From an uncultured bacterium (lineage in GTDB: Bacteria > Bacteroidota > Bacteroidia > Bacteroidales > Bacteroidaceae), in NCBI GenBank assembly GCA_945788485.1, contig CALZMB010000157.1:1-5610 (forward strand): a stretch of DNA of 5,610 nucleotides, written 5' to 3'. Position 1 is the first letter of the stretch. The number at the start of each line of letters is the position of its first letter. Shown here piece by piece: positions 5,248 to 5,610 of the stretch. A program made the translations under genes and the position numbers. The notes below the pieces were generated by a model. It was not told where the DNA came from and searched no databases. It worked only from the letters and a program-made list of their open reading frames with translations.

Positions 5248-5610
5248 TAAATTCTTCAACCATCGACATCAAGTCATAGTACATCAAGCGGGTGCTCAAC
5301 GATGTTTCTGAGTTGATATGACGGTAGTCTTTCTCTTGTTGTTCTGCACTGAACACCACTTTGAAGCCATTTTGCTCATAAAACGCCATCGTTGATGGGG
5401 TGTTATATGCGTCAACAATTACAAATCGGCATCCTGTCTTATTTAGAGGCTCGATGAACCAGAGCTTAATAAAATCAAGAACATCACTGCCTATATGCTT
5501 TGAGCGGAATTCAGAAGAAACTCCCAACCTCGCCACTAATACCGCAGGATAGTCTTTCAAGGCTTTTGCGTGTGGTATGCCAGCCTCAATTTTCTTTCTG
5601 CGTGCATTAG
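5243..5610 (-). CDS. GNAT-family N-acetyltransferase, C-terminal part (runs off the right edge)
   Basis: Transfers acetyl from acetyl-CoA to an unidentified amine. The frame is open to the window edge (121 residues visible, beginning at codon 5608-5606), so the N-terminus is outside; a TTG at 5560 is an internal Leu codon and not the start. Motif A is LGVSSEFRSKHIGSDVL (about 28-44): the usual acetyl-CoA pyrophosphate loop is Q/R-x-x-G-x-G/A, and here it reads RSKHIG, with His in place of the first Gly. Motif B is at 62-83 (VIVDAYNTPSTMAFYEQNGFK), with the YEQNGF ending typical of the fold. Layout YPAVLVARLGV resembles small single-domain GNATs, some of which are tRNA-acetylating toxins; no antitoxin gene is visible on the side we can see, and the upstream side is missing. 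It reads toward the structured RNA, about 250 bp away. Confidence 0.85.
   Translation of the reverse strand, partial: NARRKKIEAGIPHAKALKDYPAVLVARLGVSSEFRSKHIGSDVLDFIKLWFIEPLNKTGCRFVIVDAYNTPSTMAFYEQNGFKVVFSAEQQEKDYRHINSETSLSTRLMYYDLMSMVEEFR

Overview
The window looks like a chromosomal segment from a member of the Bacteroidetes, most likely order Bacteroidales (Prevotella/Bacteroides-like). The evidence is two promoter -7 boxes of the TAnnTTTG type used by this phylum, near absence of Shine-Dalgarno sequences, protein sequences that read as Bacteroidales versions of their families, and a pair of small exported proteins of a style common in these gut and oral anaerobes.

Layout. Positions 1-360 hold the N-terminal 120 codons of glyceraldehyde-3-phosphate dehydrogenase (gapA) on the minus strand. 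A 375-bp divergent intergenic region carries back-to-back promoters for gapA and for mscL, the large-conductance mechanosensitive channel (736-1158, +). After a 271-bp leader containing two inverted repeats and two short direct repeats comes a SulP/SLC26 anion transporter with a C-terminal STAS domain (1430-3097, +). Just downstream is a perfect 26-bp inverted repeat with a 28-nt loop (3123-3202), A6 on one side and T6 on the other, between converging genes. The rest of the interval up to 3620 has smaller hairpins but no credible gene.

The second half is accessory in character. Two AT-rich minus-strand genes, 6 bp apart, encode exported proteins (4257-4826, then 3621-4250). I do not recognise them by name, but they share a core motif and look like diverged tandem paralogs; the second ends in a three-pair cysteine tail with two DnaJ-like CxxCxGTG motifs. 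Immediately upstream, 4837-4992 folds into a long rod-shaped RNA. Two pairs that are A/C mismatches on the plus strand become G-U wobbles on the minus strand, which points to the minus strand as the transcript. It ends in a U-tract only 10 nt before the start codon of the first exported-protein gene, so it is either an independent small RNA or a structured leader/attenuator of that operon. A GNAT acetyltransferase C-terminus (5243-5610, -) enters from the right edge.

How they work together. gapA, mscL and the SulP gene are ordinary core functions (glycolysis, osmotic emergency release, anion uptake) with no evident joint pathway. The most interesting unit is the minus-strand block at 3.6-5.0 kb: structured RNA, U-tract, then two exported proteins.
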